From JAPPLB01 sp965204095 (lineage in GTDB: Bacteria; Acidobacteriota; Terriglobia; Bryobacterales; UBA6623), in the NCBI GenBank assembly GCA_965204095.1, contig OZ241991.1:5394001-5458000 (forward strand): 64,000 nt of DNA, in the 5' to 3' direction. The notes under the pieces were generated by a model. The model did no database searches. It was not told the origin of the DNA and was given only the letters and a program-made list of their open reading frames with translations. Shown one piece after another: positions 7,764 to 17,127 of this stretch (within the stretch, counting starts at the first letter, position 1; each line of letters begins with the position of its first letter). The position numbers and the translations under genes are program-made.

Positions 7764-9497
7764 CCTGCATTTCTCACCAGGGAGTAGAAAAAGGGCTGCC
7801 TGGTGTGGCATAAAACATTTATGTCCAAAACGTTAGCGCCACAAGCCGAAAGCAGCCCTCTGACAACAGAGTGTACTCAATGCAGCTTCACCTTTGCCAA
7901 GCATTTTCGGCGCCAGGTGAGCGCCCGCTTCGACGGCGGGGTGATCAGTTCCGACGGCGGCGCGCTGCTGTTGCGCGAGGTGGACCAGCGCATCAAGCTG
8001 CTGCCGCGGCTGGCGGCCTGCTTCGAGGATGGCCGCGATTCGCGGCGCATCGAACACCGGGTGGGGGAGTTGGTCTCGCAGCGGGTCTACGGGCTGGCGC
8101 TGGGATACGAAGACCTCAACGATCACGACGAGTTGCGGCGGGATCCGGGGCTGGCGCTGCTGGCGGGCAAGAGCGACGTGGGCGGGCAGCAGCGCCGCCG
8201 CGAGCGTGACCGCGGCCAGCCGCTGGCGGGCAAGAGCACGTTGCAGCGACTGGAACGAACGACCGACGGGCTGGACCGTTATAAGAAGATCCGCTGCGAC
8301 AGCGCAGCGATCGACCGCCTGCTGGTGGACGTGTTCGTGGAAGCGCACTCGCAGGAGCCGGCCGAGATCATTCTCGATATCGACGCCACCGATACGCCGT
8401 TGCATGGGCAACAGGAGGGGCGTTTCTTTCACGGCTACTACCGACACTACTGTTACCTGCCGCTGTACATCTTCAGCGGCGAGCACGTATTGTGCGCGCG
8501 GCAGCGAGTGGCGAATCAGGACGCGGCGGAGGGCAGTCTGGCGGAACTGAAGAGGATCGTGGCGCAGATCCGGGGAGCGTGGCCGCAGGTGAGGATCATC
8601 GTGCGCGGCGACTCGGGGTTTTGTCGGGACGAGTTGATGGACTGGTGCGAGCAGAACGGAGTGGAATACGTGTTGGGGCTGGCGCGCAACGAGCGGCTGC
8701 GGTCGCTGATCGACGACGCCCTCGACGAGGCGGCCCGGCAGCAGCAGCAGACGGGCCGGCCGGCGCGGGTCTTTACGGAGTTTGAGTACCAGACGCTTGA
8801 GAGTTGGAGCCGGGCGCGGCGGGTGGTGGGGAAGGCGGAGCAACTCGTCGGCAAGCAGAATCCGCGCTACGTGGTGACGTCACTGGATGCCAAGCGTTGG
8901 CCGCCGCAACGGTTGTACGAACAACTCTACTGCGAGCGCGGGGAGGCGGAGAACCGCATCAAGGAGCAGTTGAGTCTGTTCGCGGATCGCATGAGCAGCG
9001 AGACGCTGCGGGCCAATCAGTTGCGGCTGCATCTGTCGTCGCTGGCGTATGTGTTGCTGGTGGGGCTGCGGCGGCTGGGGCTGGAGGGCACGCAGTGGGC
9101 GCGGGCGCAGACGGAGACGATCCGGCGGGGGTTGTTGAAGATCGGGGCGCTGGTGAAGGTGAGCGTGCGGCGGGTGCATCTGTCGCTGGCCAGCGGCTAT
9201 CCCTATGAGGAGGCGTTCGCGGCGGTGTATCGGGCACTGCGTCCGCCGGGACCAGCAACGGTGTGAGAACACCGAGTGAGCCCAAAAACAGCGTTCCCGG
9301 GGCGCTCTGCCGGGGCCGCAGGGCTAAGTGTGTCTGCTGTCGGCAACAACCCCAAAAACGGACGTTGGCGGGTCGCCAGGGGCGGCAGAAAACGCCCCGT
9401 ACCGGCCCTCGTCCCTCCTCACCGTGAGGATTCCGAGCTTCAGACCCTATTGCGGCCCCCCTCAACCCTTCGCAATGCCGCTGGTGAGAAATGCGGG
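7764..9497 (+). mobile_element. IS1380-family insertion sequence, complete (1734 bp)
   Basis: Terminal inverted repeats of 17 bp (CCTGCATTTCTCACCAG left; right end CTGGTGAGAAATGCGGG, one mismatch) are flanked by a perfect 4-bp CTAG duplication. It encodes one transposase. The first 16 bases of the terminal repeat are identical to the ends of the family-1 MITEs, which makes this the likely autonomous partner. Confidence 0.95.
7821..9266 (+). CDS. IS1380-family DDE transposase
   Basis: The protein has 481 residues from ATG 7821 (MSKTLAPQ; an upstream in-frame ATG at 7803 lies in the terminal region). The family N-terminus FDGGVISSDGGALLLREVD is clear. DDE residues are visible: Asp in ILDIDATDTPLHG, Asp in IIVRGDSGFCRDEL, and Glu in CERGEAENRIKEQ. 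There are no frameshifts or stops, so the enzyme should be active. It probably also acts in trans on the MITEs that share its ends (inference). Confidence 0.95.
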   Translation: MSKTLAPQAESSPLTTECTQCSFTFAKHFRRQVSARFDGGVISSDGGALLLREVDQRIKLLPRLAACFEDGRDSRRIEHRVGELVSQRVYGLALGYEDLNDHDELRRDPGLALLAGKSDVGGQQRRRERDRGQPLAGKSTLQRLERTTDGLDRYKKIRCDSAAIDRLLVDVFVEAHSQEPAEIILDIDATDTPLHGQQEGRFFHGYYRHYCYLPLYIFSGEHVLCARQRVANQDAAEGSLAELKRIVAQIRGAWPQVRIIVRGDSGFCRDELMDWCEQNGVEYVLGLARNERLRSLIDDALDEAARQQQQTGRPARVFTEFEYQTLESWSRARRVVGKAEQLVGKQNPRYVVTSLDAKRWPPQRLYEQLYCERGEAENRIKEQLSLFADRMSSETLRANQLRLHLSSLAYVLLVGLRRLGLEGTQWARAQTETIRRGLLKIGALVKVSVRRVHLSLASGYPYEEAFAAVYRALRPPGPATV

Positions 9498-9722
9498 CTA
9501 GGCGCAAGCCGGGCGGAGGAAAAAGGCGCGAGCCGCTTGGCGCGCGCAGGCGTACTTGACAAATCGCCTCCCTCACTCCTCGGGTCAAGAAACACGGCCT
9601 TTCCGGTTCACTGGCCGTCAGACATTTCTTCTGGAGCGAACCAGGCCCCCTCCCATGGTTTTCACGAATCACGGCCTTTTTTCGCGTGCTTCGACTGTCA
9701 GATGGTGAGAAATGCAGGCTAG

Positions 9723-10337
9723 CCCCGTCCTTCAGCGGACAAAGCCTGGCAGCCCGGCAATTCTCAATGTGGCCATGGGCGGAAGCGCCGCTGCGCCTGG
9801 GGCGAGGCTTCGGGGATCGCGTTCAGCGGGCCGTCGATGTTGCCGATGACTTCGGTATGGGAATCAAGTTGTCCTGCTCACGCTGCGTGGCTCGTTCTCC
9901 GATGGTGTCCGCTCAGTAGCGAACTCTGCGAAAGACCGGAAGTCAAGTGTCGCAAGCGGCCTTTGGCTGTGGGGACTTATCCGGGTCGGAGAATTCGATT
10001 TCGAGCTGCAACGCCGGTCCCGTTTTCGGCGGACGACATCCCACCGGCGTCTATTCCTGAGATATCCTCACTCCATGAGGATCTGAAGCCTCATATCATG
10101 ATTGCAGGCTTGGCACGGCCAAACACGCAGAGTACATGGGTATCGTCAGTGTCCGGACGAGCACATCGAGGGCAGGGAGGACGCCTGCGGCGGGTTGTTC
10201 AATCTCTCTCTTTGACTTCAATGTCAGGCTTCCGGACAGAAACCCGTCAGCCTCGAGGATCTTACGGGCATCATAGCGCCGGCGGATGGCTCCTGGCGTA
10301 TGATCCGGTTCAAGTCGAAAGCAGTATTGCGCATTCG
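9723..10337. other. Intergenic, no gene recognised
   Basis: A frame open from 9837 joins the next TPR gene, but its translation has no signal peptide, domain or repeat before residue 168. I take it as non-coding leader. It presumably holds the promoter of the TPR gene; no clear -35/-10 pair was identified. Confidence 0.4.
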
Positions 10338-11879
10338 ATGTCGCTTCTCAGGAAGAATGGCGGTGAGGAATCCACACGCCGCCCCCGTGCATTCTTCCTC
10401 CCAAAGCTCGGGCTCTTTCTGGTGCTGCTTTTGAGTGCTGGTTGGGCTGCTTGGGCTGGTGACGTGCATCTGGCTTCGCGCTTGGTGGCCGAGGGACTGG
10501 ACCTTGCCAGGCAGGGACGGATGACTGAGGCGGCGACAAAATTCCGGGCGGCCGCGGAGGCTGATCCGAACAACGTGAACGCCTACAACAACCTCGGCGT
10601 CATCCTGCGAAGGCAGAAGGACTTCGAGGGCGCTGTGGAGGCCTTTCAAGCTGCTCTCCGGATCCGATCGAGGGAGGCTCGCATTCACAGCAATCTTGCG
10701 ACAGCCCTGCGGGGTTTGGGTCGGCTTGGCGAGGCGGTGGCGTCGATGAAGAACGCCGCCTCTTTGGATCCGAACAACCCCACGATTCGCCGCAATCTCG
10801 GACTCTTGCTCTGGCAGGCCGGAGACGAACAAGAGGCTGAGAAGGAATTGCGGGCCGCGGCGCAACTGGGCCCAGGCAGCGCCGAGGTGCATCGGATTTT
10901 GGCCTCGCTGTTGGCGGGAAGCCAACGTAGCCGGGAGGCGATGGAGGAGTACCGCGCGGCGCTGCGTCTGAATCCCCGGCAGCCTTTTGTGCACTATGAG
11001 TTGGGCCGGCTGTATGAGGCCCAAGGTGACCTGGAACACGCTGCACCGGAATACCGATTGGCAGCGGAGCTTGATGCAGACTATTTCGAAGCTCATCAGG
11101 CGCTCGGGAGCGCCTTGCTTCAGCTCGGCGACACGGACACCGCCGCGGCCGCACTTGGCCGCGCCGTCGAACTGCAACCTTCCTCGGGCGAGTCTCGCCG
11201 TGATTTGGGTATTGCTTTGTACAGACAAGGGAACCTCGAGCAAGCTGTCGTAGAATTACGCCGGGCTACGGAACTGCTGCCCGACGACAGCTCCAGTCAT
11301 CACAACCTGGCCCGAGCACTCCGAAAAGCGGGGCGGACACAGGAGGCGGCAGTAGCGCTGAATGCAACCCGTCGGTTGAATCAAAGGGCGAAAGATGCCA
11401 TTCGCGCCAAGGGTTACAACAATGATGCTGTCGAGCTTCTGCAGCAGGGCCGGGTAGAAGAAGCGACGGTGAAACTTCAGTACGCCTTGCAGCTCAACCC
11501 TCGATACGCCGACGCCCATTACAATTTCGGCCGCGCGCTTCTAGTGGGCAACAAGCTGGACGAAGCCATCTCGGAGTTCCGCCTCGCTCTGCGTCTGGAG
11601 CCGGACGACGCCGATACCTACTATCACCTTGGGCGTGCATTGTTGGCCCAGGGTCAAACGGCGGCCGCTGTTGATGCTCTCGAAGAAGCAGCAGGGCTGA
11701 GGTCAAGTGATGCCGCGGTCCACAACACGCTGGCCGTAGCACTTGCCAAGACGAAACGATTGCAGCGAGCGATCAACGAATTGCGCATCGCGCTTGGATT
11801 GGAACCGAACAATCCGTTATTCCGGGAGAACTTGGTTTGCCTGGAGCAACGCCGCACGGGCTGTGTTCTTACTCCTTAG
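10338..11879 (+). CDS. Exported TPR protein
   Basis: The protein has 513 residues starting at ATG 10338 (MSLLRKNGGEE). A hydrophobic export signal (LFLVLLLSAGWAAWA) at about residues 29-43 is followed by some 12 TPR units from residue 50 to the end (RQGRMTEAATKFRAAAEADP, NVNAYNNLGVILRRQKDFEG and so on). Such repeats mediate protein interactions in the periplasm. It converges on and overlaps the CRTAC1 gene by 11 bp; the two types often sit together in Acidobacteriota genomes. Confidence 0.75.
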   Translation: MSLLRKNGGEESTRRPRAFFLPKLGLFLVLLLSAGWAAWAGDVHLASRLVAEGLDLARQGRMTEAATKFRAAAEADPNNVNAYNNLGVILRRQKDFEGAVEAFQAALRIRSREARIHSNLATALRGLGRLGEAVASMKNAASLDPNNPTIRRNLGLLLWQAGDEQEAEKELRAAAQLGPGSAEVHRILASLLAGSQRSREAMEEYRAALRLNPRQPFVHYELGRLYEAQGDLEHAAPEYRLAAELDADYFEAHQALGSALLQLGDTDTAAAALGRAVELQPSSGESRRDLGIALYRQGNLEQAVVELRRATELLPDDSSSHHNLARALRKAGRTQEAAVALNATRRLNQRAKDAIRAKGYNNDAVELLQQGRVEEATVKLQYALQLNPRYADAHYNFGRALLVGNKLDEAISEFRLALRLEPDDADTYYHLGRALLAQGQTAAAVDALEEAAGLRSSDAAVHNTLAVALAKTKRLQRAINELRIALGLEPNNPLFRENLVCLEQRRTGCVLTP

Positions 11880-13701
11880 GTGGTTCTTCAACAGTGAGGA
11901 TTTGATTGGCTTCCACGTCTTCCAGGCGCTGGACGATTCCGCTCGGCCAAGTGATCTCGATCACCTTGAGAATACGGTCTTTACCTAAGCCGAAATGTAC
12001 CCTCTTGTCGCTCGCCGAAAGGTAACTTGAAGCGGTTGAGACCACCCGCTGCTGTGTCAATCCCGACTCTCCGACGACTCGAACCCGGGCGCCGATTCCG
12101 TCCCGGTTACTGACCGAGCCCACGGTCGTAATCAAGATCCAGTTCCCCTCGCTGCCGCGGTTGTGCAGGAGAAGCGGCTGCCCGTCGTTGATGTTCACGA
12201 CCACATCGACAAAACCGTCGCTGTCGAAATCTCCGAATGCAGCTCCTCGCGCAGCCCGAGAAATCTCGAACGCGGCGCCGCTACGGTTGGAGACATCCTC
12301 AAATCGCGCCTTTACATTTCTCATCATCAAGAGTGGCTGCAGATAAGAGATCTGAGGAGAATCGATGGACACGGTATCCAACACGTGTCCTTGAGCCACG
12401 AAAAGGTCCTTCCAGCCGTCGTTGTCGTAGTCGATGAACTTCGTACCCCACCCGCTGTAAGGCATGCTGATACCGGAAATGCCGGCTTGGTCGGAAGTGT
12501 CCTCCAGGTCGCCCTGTACGTTTTCGAAGAGTACGTAGCCTTCCAGGGAGAGAGCATTCAGAAAGACATCCGGCCAGCCGTCATTCGTGTAGTCCTCGAA
12601 GTCGACTCCCATACCCGCGAAGGCACGGCCATCGCTGTTATATGCCAGGCCGACCTCCAGTGCGACCTCGTTGAACGTCCCGTCACCGTTGTTGTGGTAG
12701 AGCTGTTGCGCAACCGAGTCGTTCGCGACGAGAATGTCGAGCCAGCCGTCTTGGTTGTAATCGTTAAACGTGACTCCTAATCCCTTGCCGGGATGGGCGG
12801 AGATCCCCGCCTCTTTGCTGACTTCTGCAAACGTCCCATCGCCCTGGTTGTGGTAAAGCAGATGCGTCGCAGCCTCAAAAGTGTTCGGATGGCAGTATCC
12901 TCTCTTCCTGACAACCTGCGGTCCGCACCAGGGGTTATTGTCGAAGTCCCAATCAAGGTAGCGCGCCACGAACAGATCGAGGTGGCCGTCGCGGTCGTAG
13001 TCCAGGAAAGCGGCGCCGACGGACCAGCCTCCGCCCGCCACTCCGGCGAGAGTGGTCGTATCCTTGAAAGAGCCATTGCCTTCATTGTGATAAAGCAGGT
13101 TCCGGCCGAAATTGGTGACGAACAAGTCGGTTTTTCCGTCGTTGTCATAGTCACCTGCGGCGACGCCCATGCCATATCCTTTCCCTTGCAGGTTCGAGCG
13201 GTCCGTCACGTCGACGAACGTTCCATCTCCTGCATTCCGATAAAGCCGATTCCAAAAGCGCGGATCGGACTTATCCGGCTCTTCCTCTTCAGGCATCGGG
13301 TCCTTCAAAGCCGCGCCATTCACGAAGAACAGATCCAGAAAACCGTCTTGGTCGTAATCCAGCCACGCAACTCCGGCGCCCATCGTTTCAATGAGATACT
13401 TTTGAGGCGTTCGGGATGACTCGTGGCGGAATCGGATGCCGGCCCCTGCGGTTACATCGGAGAATGTCGGGCGCGAGAGAGGTTCCTCCGCCTTGGCCGG
13501 AGTCCACTGAACCACTGCCAGAGCTGCGAGAAAGGCTGTGATCAACAAAACGCTTGCGATCAGCTTCCCTATCCGCGGACAGCCTGACGCTGCAGCGCCT
13601 GCATCGTCCCGGGTTGCACGATGGCCTCGTTTTACCCGGTTCGGCGCCGGTGCGGTAAGCACGTCCCCACGAGTGTACGCCTGTGGTCTGTAGGGGTGCA
13701 A
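11869..13701 (-). CDS. CRTAC1-family FG-GAP/VCBS repeat protein with ASPIC/UnbV domain
   Basis: The protein has 610 residues. After a membrane/signal segment (KLIASVLLITAFLAALAVVQ, residues 47-66) come six or more FG-GAP/VCBS blades, each with a calcium-binding loop such as DYDQDGFLDLFFVN, DYDNDGKTDLFVTN and DYNQDGWLDILVAN. The C-terminal ASPIC/UnbV domain includes GIGARVRV and WPSGIVQRLEDV. It is predicted to form a secreted beta-propeller, probably involved in surface or carbohydrate interactions. The start is TTG at 13701 or GTG at 13659. Confidence 0.85.
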   Translation of the reverse strand: MHPYRPQAYTRGDVLTAPAPNRVKRGHRATRDDAGAAASGCPRIGKLIASVLLITAFLAALAVVQWTPAKAEEPLSRPTFSDVTAGAGIRFRHESSRTPQKYLIETMGAGVAWLDYDQDGFLDLFFVNGAALKDPMPEEEEPDKSDPRFWNRLYRNAGDGTFVDVTDRSNLQGKGYGMGVAAGDYDNDGKTDLFVTNFGRNLLYHNEGNGSFKDTTTLAGVAGGGWSVGAAFLDYDRDGHLDLFVARYLDWDFDNNPWCGPQVVRKRGYCHPNTFEAATHLLYHNQGDGTFAEVSKEAGISAHPGKGLGVTFNDYNQDGWLDILVANDSVAQQLYHNNGDGTFNEVALEVGLAYNSDGRAFAGMGVDFEDYTNDGWPDVFLNALSLEGYVLFENVQGDLEDTSDQAGISGISMPYSGWGTKFIDYDNDGWKDLFVAQGHVLDTVSIDSPQISYLQPLLMMRNVKARFEDVSNRSGAAFEISRAARGAAFGDFDSDGFVDVVVNINDGQPLLLHNRGSEGNWILITTVGSVSNRDGIGARVRVVGESGLTQQRVVSTASSYLSASDKRVHFGLGKDRILKVIEITWPSGIVQRLEDVEANQILTVEEPPKE

Positions 13702-13966
13702 TGGGAAATGGCTGCCGGCTGGGATACGGAGGTCGATGGCCGGGGACTCCAGGTCATTCTCAGGTCCTTGACGAGCCTTCGGAGCCGTGCTGAAACCGCA
13801 AGCCGAAATCGCTGCTCTGCACCATCAGGGCGCTGATGCCGCTCTCTCCCAACTCTCTTTTGGCCGCCGCTACGGTCTTTACGCTTTCGAGTGTTCTCGC
13901 AGGCCATGTTTTCAAGGTAGAATCGGGACCGGCATGATGGGCCGCGCCACGGTCAGCGGTCCTTAA

Positions 13967-14185
13967 CAGCCCGTGGTAAAAATCCCGTGGAAGGCGCGGC
14001 GGGCTCCTGCGGTCGCTCGGCGCGGAGTGAGGAGGATGGCGATCCGGGTGATCTCCTCTGACGAACGACAAAGCCGACGAGCGCAAACGTCCGTCGCCCG
14101 TCGGGTGGTGAGAAATGCAGGCTAGGAGTTATGCCATCGGTCCAGGGGCGCGTAACGCCGCCCGCGTGACTTTTACCACGGGCTG
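13967..14185 (+). mobile_element. Family-2 MITE-like element with complete ends (219 bp)
   Basis: Perfect 15-bp inverted ends CAGCCCGTGGTAAAA (13967-13981) and TTTTACCACGGGCTG (14171-14185). The body is shared with 745-957. It contains a solitary family-1 right end (GTCGGGTGGTGAGAAATGCAGG plus CTAG near 14098-14126), a relic of an earlier MITE. No ORF of its own. It ends 39 bp before the next start codon. Confidence 0.8.
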
Positions 14186-14224
14186 TTGTGCCTGCTCACT
14201 AACGCAGCACTGCGAGTACAGGCG

Positions 14225-17005
14225 GTGAAGAAAAGGAAAGGACGCAGGCCCCGTTCATCCCGCCCCGTTGCTTCTCCCGCGGGAACCGCCCCAACTCCGA
14301 CAGCGGGTCCTTGGAAGAAAGGCCTGTTTGCCGCCATCACGACCCTGAGCTTTTTTCTTCTGCTTGAGCTCCTGCTGCTAATCCTTGGCGTAAAACCTGT
14401 CCTGTACGAACAAGACCCGTTTGTCGGTTTTGCCGCCAACATCCCTTTGTTTCAAGAGGAGATCGAGGCGGCGGGTGATACCTATCTGGTTACGAATCCC
14501 AACAAACAAAGGTGGTTCAACCTCCAAAGATTCTCCAAGAAGAAGGCGCCGGGTGCTTATCGCATTTTCAGCCTGGGTGGCTCGACCACCTACGGCCGTC
14601 CTTATAAGGACAGCGCCTCGTTCAGCGGTTGGTTGCGCGAGCTGCTTGTGCCGGCGGACCCGAGCCGGACGTGGGAGGTTATCAATGCCGGGGGCATCAG
14701 CTATGCCAGCTACCGCGTAGCGATGGTCATGGAAGAGTTGATCCAATACGAACCGGATCTGTTCATCATTTATGCGGGTCACAACGAGTTCTTGGAGCGG
14801 CGCACCTACCGCACCTTAATCGAGGCGCCGAAACCGCTTACTGCCGTCAGCGCGCTGCTATCCCGCACCCGAATTTTTTCTGCCGGAAATAAAATCCTGA
14901 CCTCCGTATCGCGCAACCCGGACAGCCCGGCGCCGGGAGCGGAACTGAAGAGCGAAGTGGATACGATGCTGGCGAACTCGGTCGGGCCGCAGGACTATAC
15001 CCGTGACGATGCTTTTCGGGAGAAAGTTCTCGCACACTATCGATTCAACCTTAACCGGATGATCGACATGGCGCGGTCTGCCCGTGCAAAGGTCGTGCTG
15101 GTCATTCCGGCGGCCAACTTGAAAGACTGCTCACCTTTCAAAAGCGAGCATTCCCCGGGATTGAGCGGCCAAGACATCGAACGCTTTGAAAGCTTGATGG
15201 CCCGCGCGAAGACCATGAGGGAGCAAGTTCGATTGGAACTCGCGCTGAACGTCCTTGAACAGGCGCAAGCGATGGATGATCGATACGCCGACTTGCAGTA
15301 TCAAAAGGGGCTTGTCCTTTACGACCTTGGAAGATATGCGGAAGCGAAGGAAGCCTTTTATCGAGCCGTGGATGAAGACATTTGCCCGTTGCGCGCCTTG
15401 ACAGCGATCCAGCAGATGATCCGCGAGACCGCGGCGCAGAGGGAAGTCCCCTTGCTCGATTTTGCCTCTGAGATCGAAACTCAGTCCGACCATGGCATTC
15501 CAGGCTCCGATCACTTTCTCGATCATGTGCATCTCGGCATCGAGGGCTACCGATTTCTGGCGCTGCGGCTGATCGACACCCTGGCGGCACGGGGTGTGGT
15601 GCGGCTGGCGGAGTCCTGGAGTCCGGAAGAGATCGAAGCAGTAACGCGCAGCGTGGAGGGAAAGCTCGATCAGCAAGCCCACGGCTCCGCTTTGCGGAAC
15701 CTCGCGAAAGTGTTTGACTGGGCCGGAAAACTGGAAGAGGCCGAAAGGCTGGCCCGGAAGGCCGCGGAGCTCGTAGGCGAAGACGCCGCGACCCATCACC
15801 TGCTGGGCCGCAACGCGGAAGGCCGCGGGCAATGGGAGGAAGCCATCCGGCATTATCGTCGGGCGCTGGACCTCGATCCTGCTCATGCGGAGGCCCGCAG
15901 CAGCCTGGGCATGGCCCTGGCGGTAGAGGGACAGAACGGCGAGGCCATTCGGCACTTCCGGGAAGCGCTTCGCATCCGTCCGGACCATCCCGGAACACTC
16001 AGTAACCTCGGCGCCGCACTGATGGCCCAAGGCAAGGCGGGAGAAGCGATTCGTCATTATCGGCAGGCGTTACGGCTCGATCCCAGGCATGCCGAAGCCC
16101 ACAACAACCTCGGCTTGGCCCTTACGGCTATCGGCAGGCGGCATGAGGCGATGGGGCACTATCAAACGGCCGTAGAGATCAACCCGGGTTACACCGAAGG
16201 ACGCAGTAACTTGGGCGCCGCCCTCATCAAGGAAGGTTCGCTCGACGAAGCGATCCGTCATCTGAGAGAGGCTGTGCGTGTCGATCCCGACTATGCCAAA
16301 GCGCACAGTAATCTCGGGATCGCTCTCTCGTCCCAGGGTAGAGTGGACAAGGCGATTCACCACTATCGGCAGGCCTTGCGCATCAGCCCTGACTCCGCGG
16401 AAGCACACTACAACCTGGGAATCGCCCTCATGTCCATGGGCGAACCTGACACGGCGATTCGTCATTATCGTGAAGCCGTGCGGCTCCATCCTGACTATGC
16501 CGAGGCTCACGGCAATCTGGGTACCGCGCTTCTGTCCACGGGCCGAGCGGCGCAAGCGCTGCGGCACCTGCGCCGCGCCGTGGACATCGAAGCCGACTCA
16601 GCCCCGGCGCACTACAACCTCGGCCTGGCACTGGCAATGATGGGACGAAGCGAAGAGGCCCTGGCGCATCTCCGGGAGGCAACCCGGCTGCAACCCGACT
16701 GGCCGGCCCCTCTCCACCGCACGGCCTGGATTCTTGCTACGGACCGCACGGTTGGCGTACGGGACGGGGCGGTGGCCCTGCGGCTTGCCACTCATGCGGT
16801 CGAGCTGAGCGGATACCGAGATCCCGCGGCGTTGGACGCCCTGGCAGCCGCCTGTGCCGAAGTGCGCGATTTCGCGAGCGCCGTGGAATTCGCCGAACAA
16901 GGTCTAAGGCTGTACTCTGCCGGCGGCGCGGCCGAAAAAGCGGCCTCCCTGCAAGCGCGGCTTGAAGGCTATCGGCAAGAAAAACCCTACCGGCAGGGAC
17001 TTTGA
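14225..17005 (+). CDS. SGNH-hydrolase-like membrane protein fused to TPR array
   Basis: The protein has 926 residues from GTG 14225 (VKKRKGRRPRSS); TTG 14186, which abuts the family-2 element, is an alternative. One transmembrane helix (LFAAITTLSFFLLLELLLLI) is followed by an SGNH-type domain: FSLGGSTTYG (nucleophile block), INAGGISYASYRVA, IIYAGHNEF and a late DHVHLGIEGYRFLA block. About ten TPR units follow (residues 520-850). The esterase or acyl-modifying activity on a cell-envelope substrate is inferred. The family-2 insertion may have displaced the native promoter. Confidence 0.8.
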   Translation: MKKRKGRRPRSSRPVASPAGTAPTPTAGPWKKGLFAAITTLSFFLLLELLLLILGVKPVLYEQDPFVGFAANIPLFQEEIEAAGDTYLVTNPNKQRWFNLQRFSKKKAPGAYRIFSLGGSTTYGRPYKDSASFSGWLRELLVPADPSRTWEVINAGGISYASYRVAMVMEELIQYEPDLFIIYAGHNEFLERRTYRTLIEAPKPLTAVSALLSRTRIFSAGNKILTSVSRNPDSPAPGAELKSEVDTMLANSVGPQDYTRDDAFREKVLAHYRFNLNRMIDMARSARAKVVLVIPAANLKDCSPFKSEHSPGLSGQDIERFESLMARAKTMREQVRLELALNVLEQAQAMDDRYADLQYQKGLVLYDLGRYAEAKEAFYRAVDEDICPLRALTAIQQMIRETAAQREVPLLDFASEIETQSDHGIPGSDHFLDHVHLGIEGYRFLALRLIDTLAARGVVRLAESWSPEEIEAVTRSVEGKLDQQAHGSALRNLAKVFDWAGKLEEAERLARKAAELVGEDAATHHLLGRNAEGRGQWEEAIRHYRRALDLDPAHAEARSSLGMALAVEGQNGEAIRHFREALRIRPDHPGTLSNLGAALMAQGKAGEAIRHYRQALRLDPRHAEAHNNLGLALTAIGRRHEAMGHYQTAVEINPGYTEGRSNLGAALIKEGSLDEAIRHLREAVRVDPDYAKAHSNLGIALSSQGRVDKAIHHYRQALRISPDSAEAHYNLGIALMSMGEPDTAIRHYREAVRLHPDYAEAHGNLGTALLSTGRAAQALRHLRRAVDIEADSAPAHYNLGLALAMMGRSEEALAHLREATRLQPDWPAPLHRTAWILATDRTVGVRDGAVALRLATHAVELSGYRDPAALDALAAACAEVRDFASAVEFAEQGLRLYSAGGAAEKAASLQARLEGYRQEKPYRQGL

Positions 17006-17075
17006 CCGTTGAGCCGCTTCGACAATAGCCGGCTCGACCTGGCCGCCGAGAGCTTCAATCGTACGTAGACAACGA

Positions 17076-17107
17076 CCCCGGCGGGACAGCTCGGTCCGCC
17101 GCCGGGG
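17076..17107. terminator. GC-rich hairpin between convergent genes
   Basis: A 9-bp perfect stem, CCCCGGCGG (17076-17084) with CCGCCGGGG (17099-17107), lies between the stop codons of the SGNH-TPR gene and the TonB receptor. It could stop transcription from both sides, although there is no T-run. Confidence 0.4.
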
Positions 17108-17127
17108 CCGTCAAGACGATACGTCGC

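Larger units (their letters stand above)
7708..9718 (+). mobile_element. Family-1 MITE (long form) split by the IS1380-family IS
   Basis: The left part 7708-7763 and right part 9502-9718 together make a 273-bp long-form MITE (ends CCAGCATTTCTCTCCAC / ATGGTGAGAAATGCAGG). The split is at a CTAG that is duplicated on both sides of the IS (7760-7763 and 9498-9501). The uninterrupted equivalent GGACTAGGCGCAAGCCGGG survives at 28498-28516 in another copy. The outer flanks are CGAG / CTAG. Confidence 0.9.

Noticed and set aside
10224..11243. Antisense ORF opposite the TPR gene
   Set aside because: A GC-rich shadow frame with no motif; the plus strand has clear TPR units.
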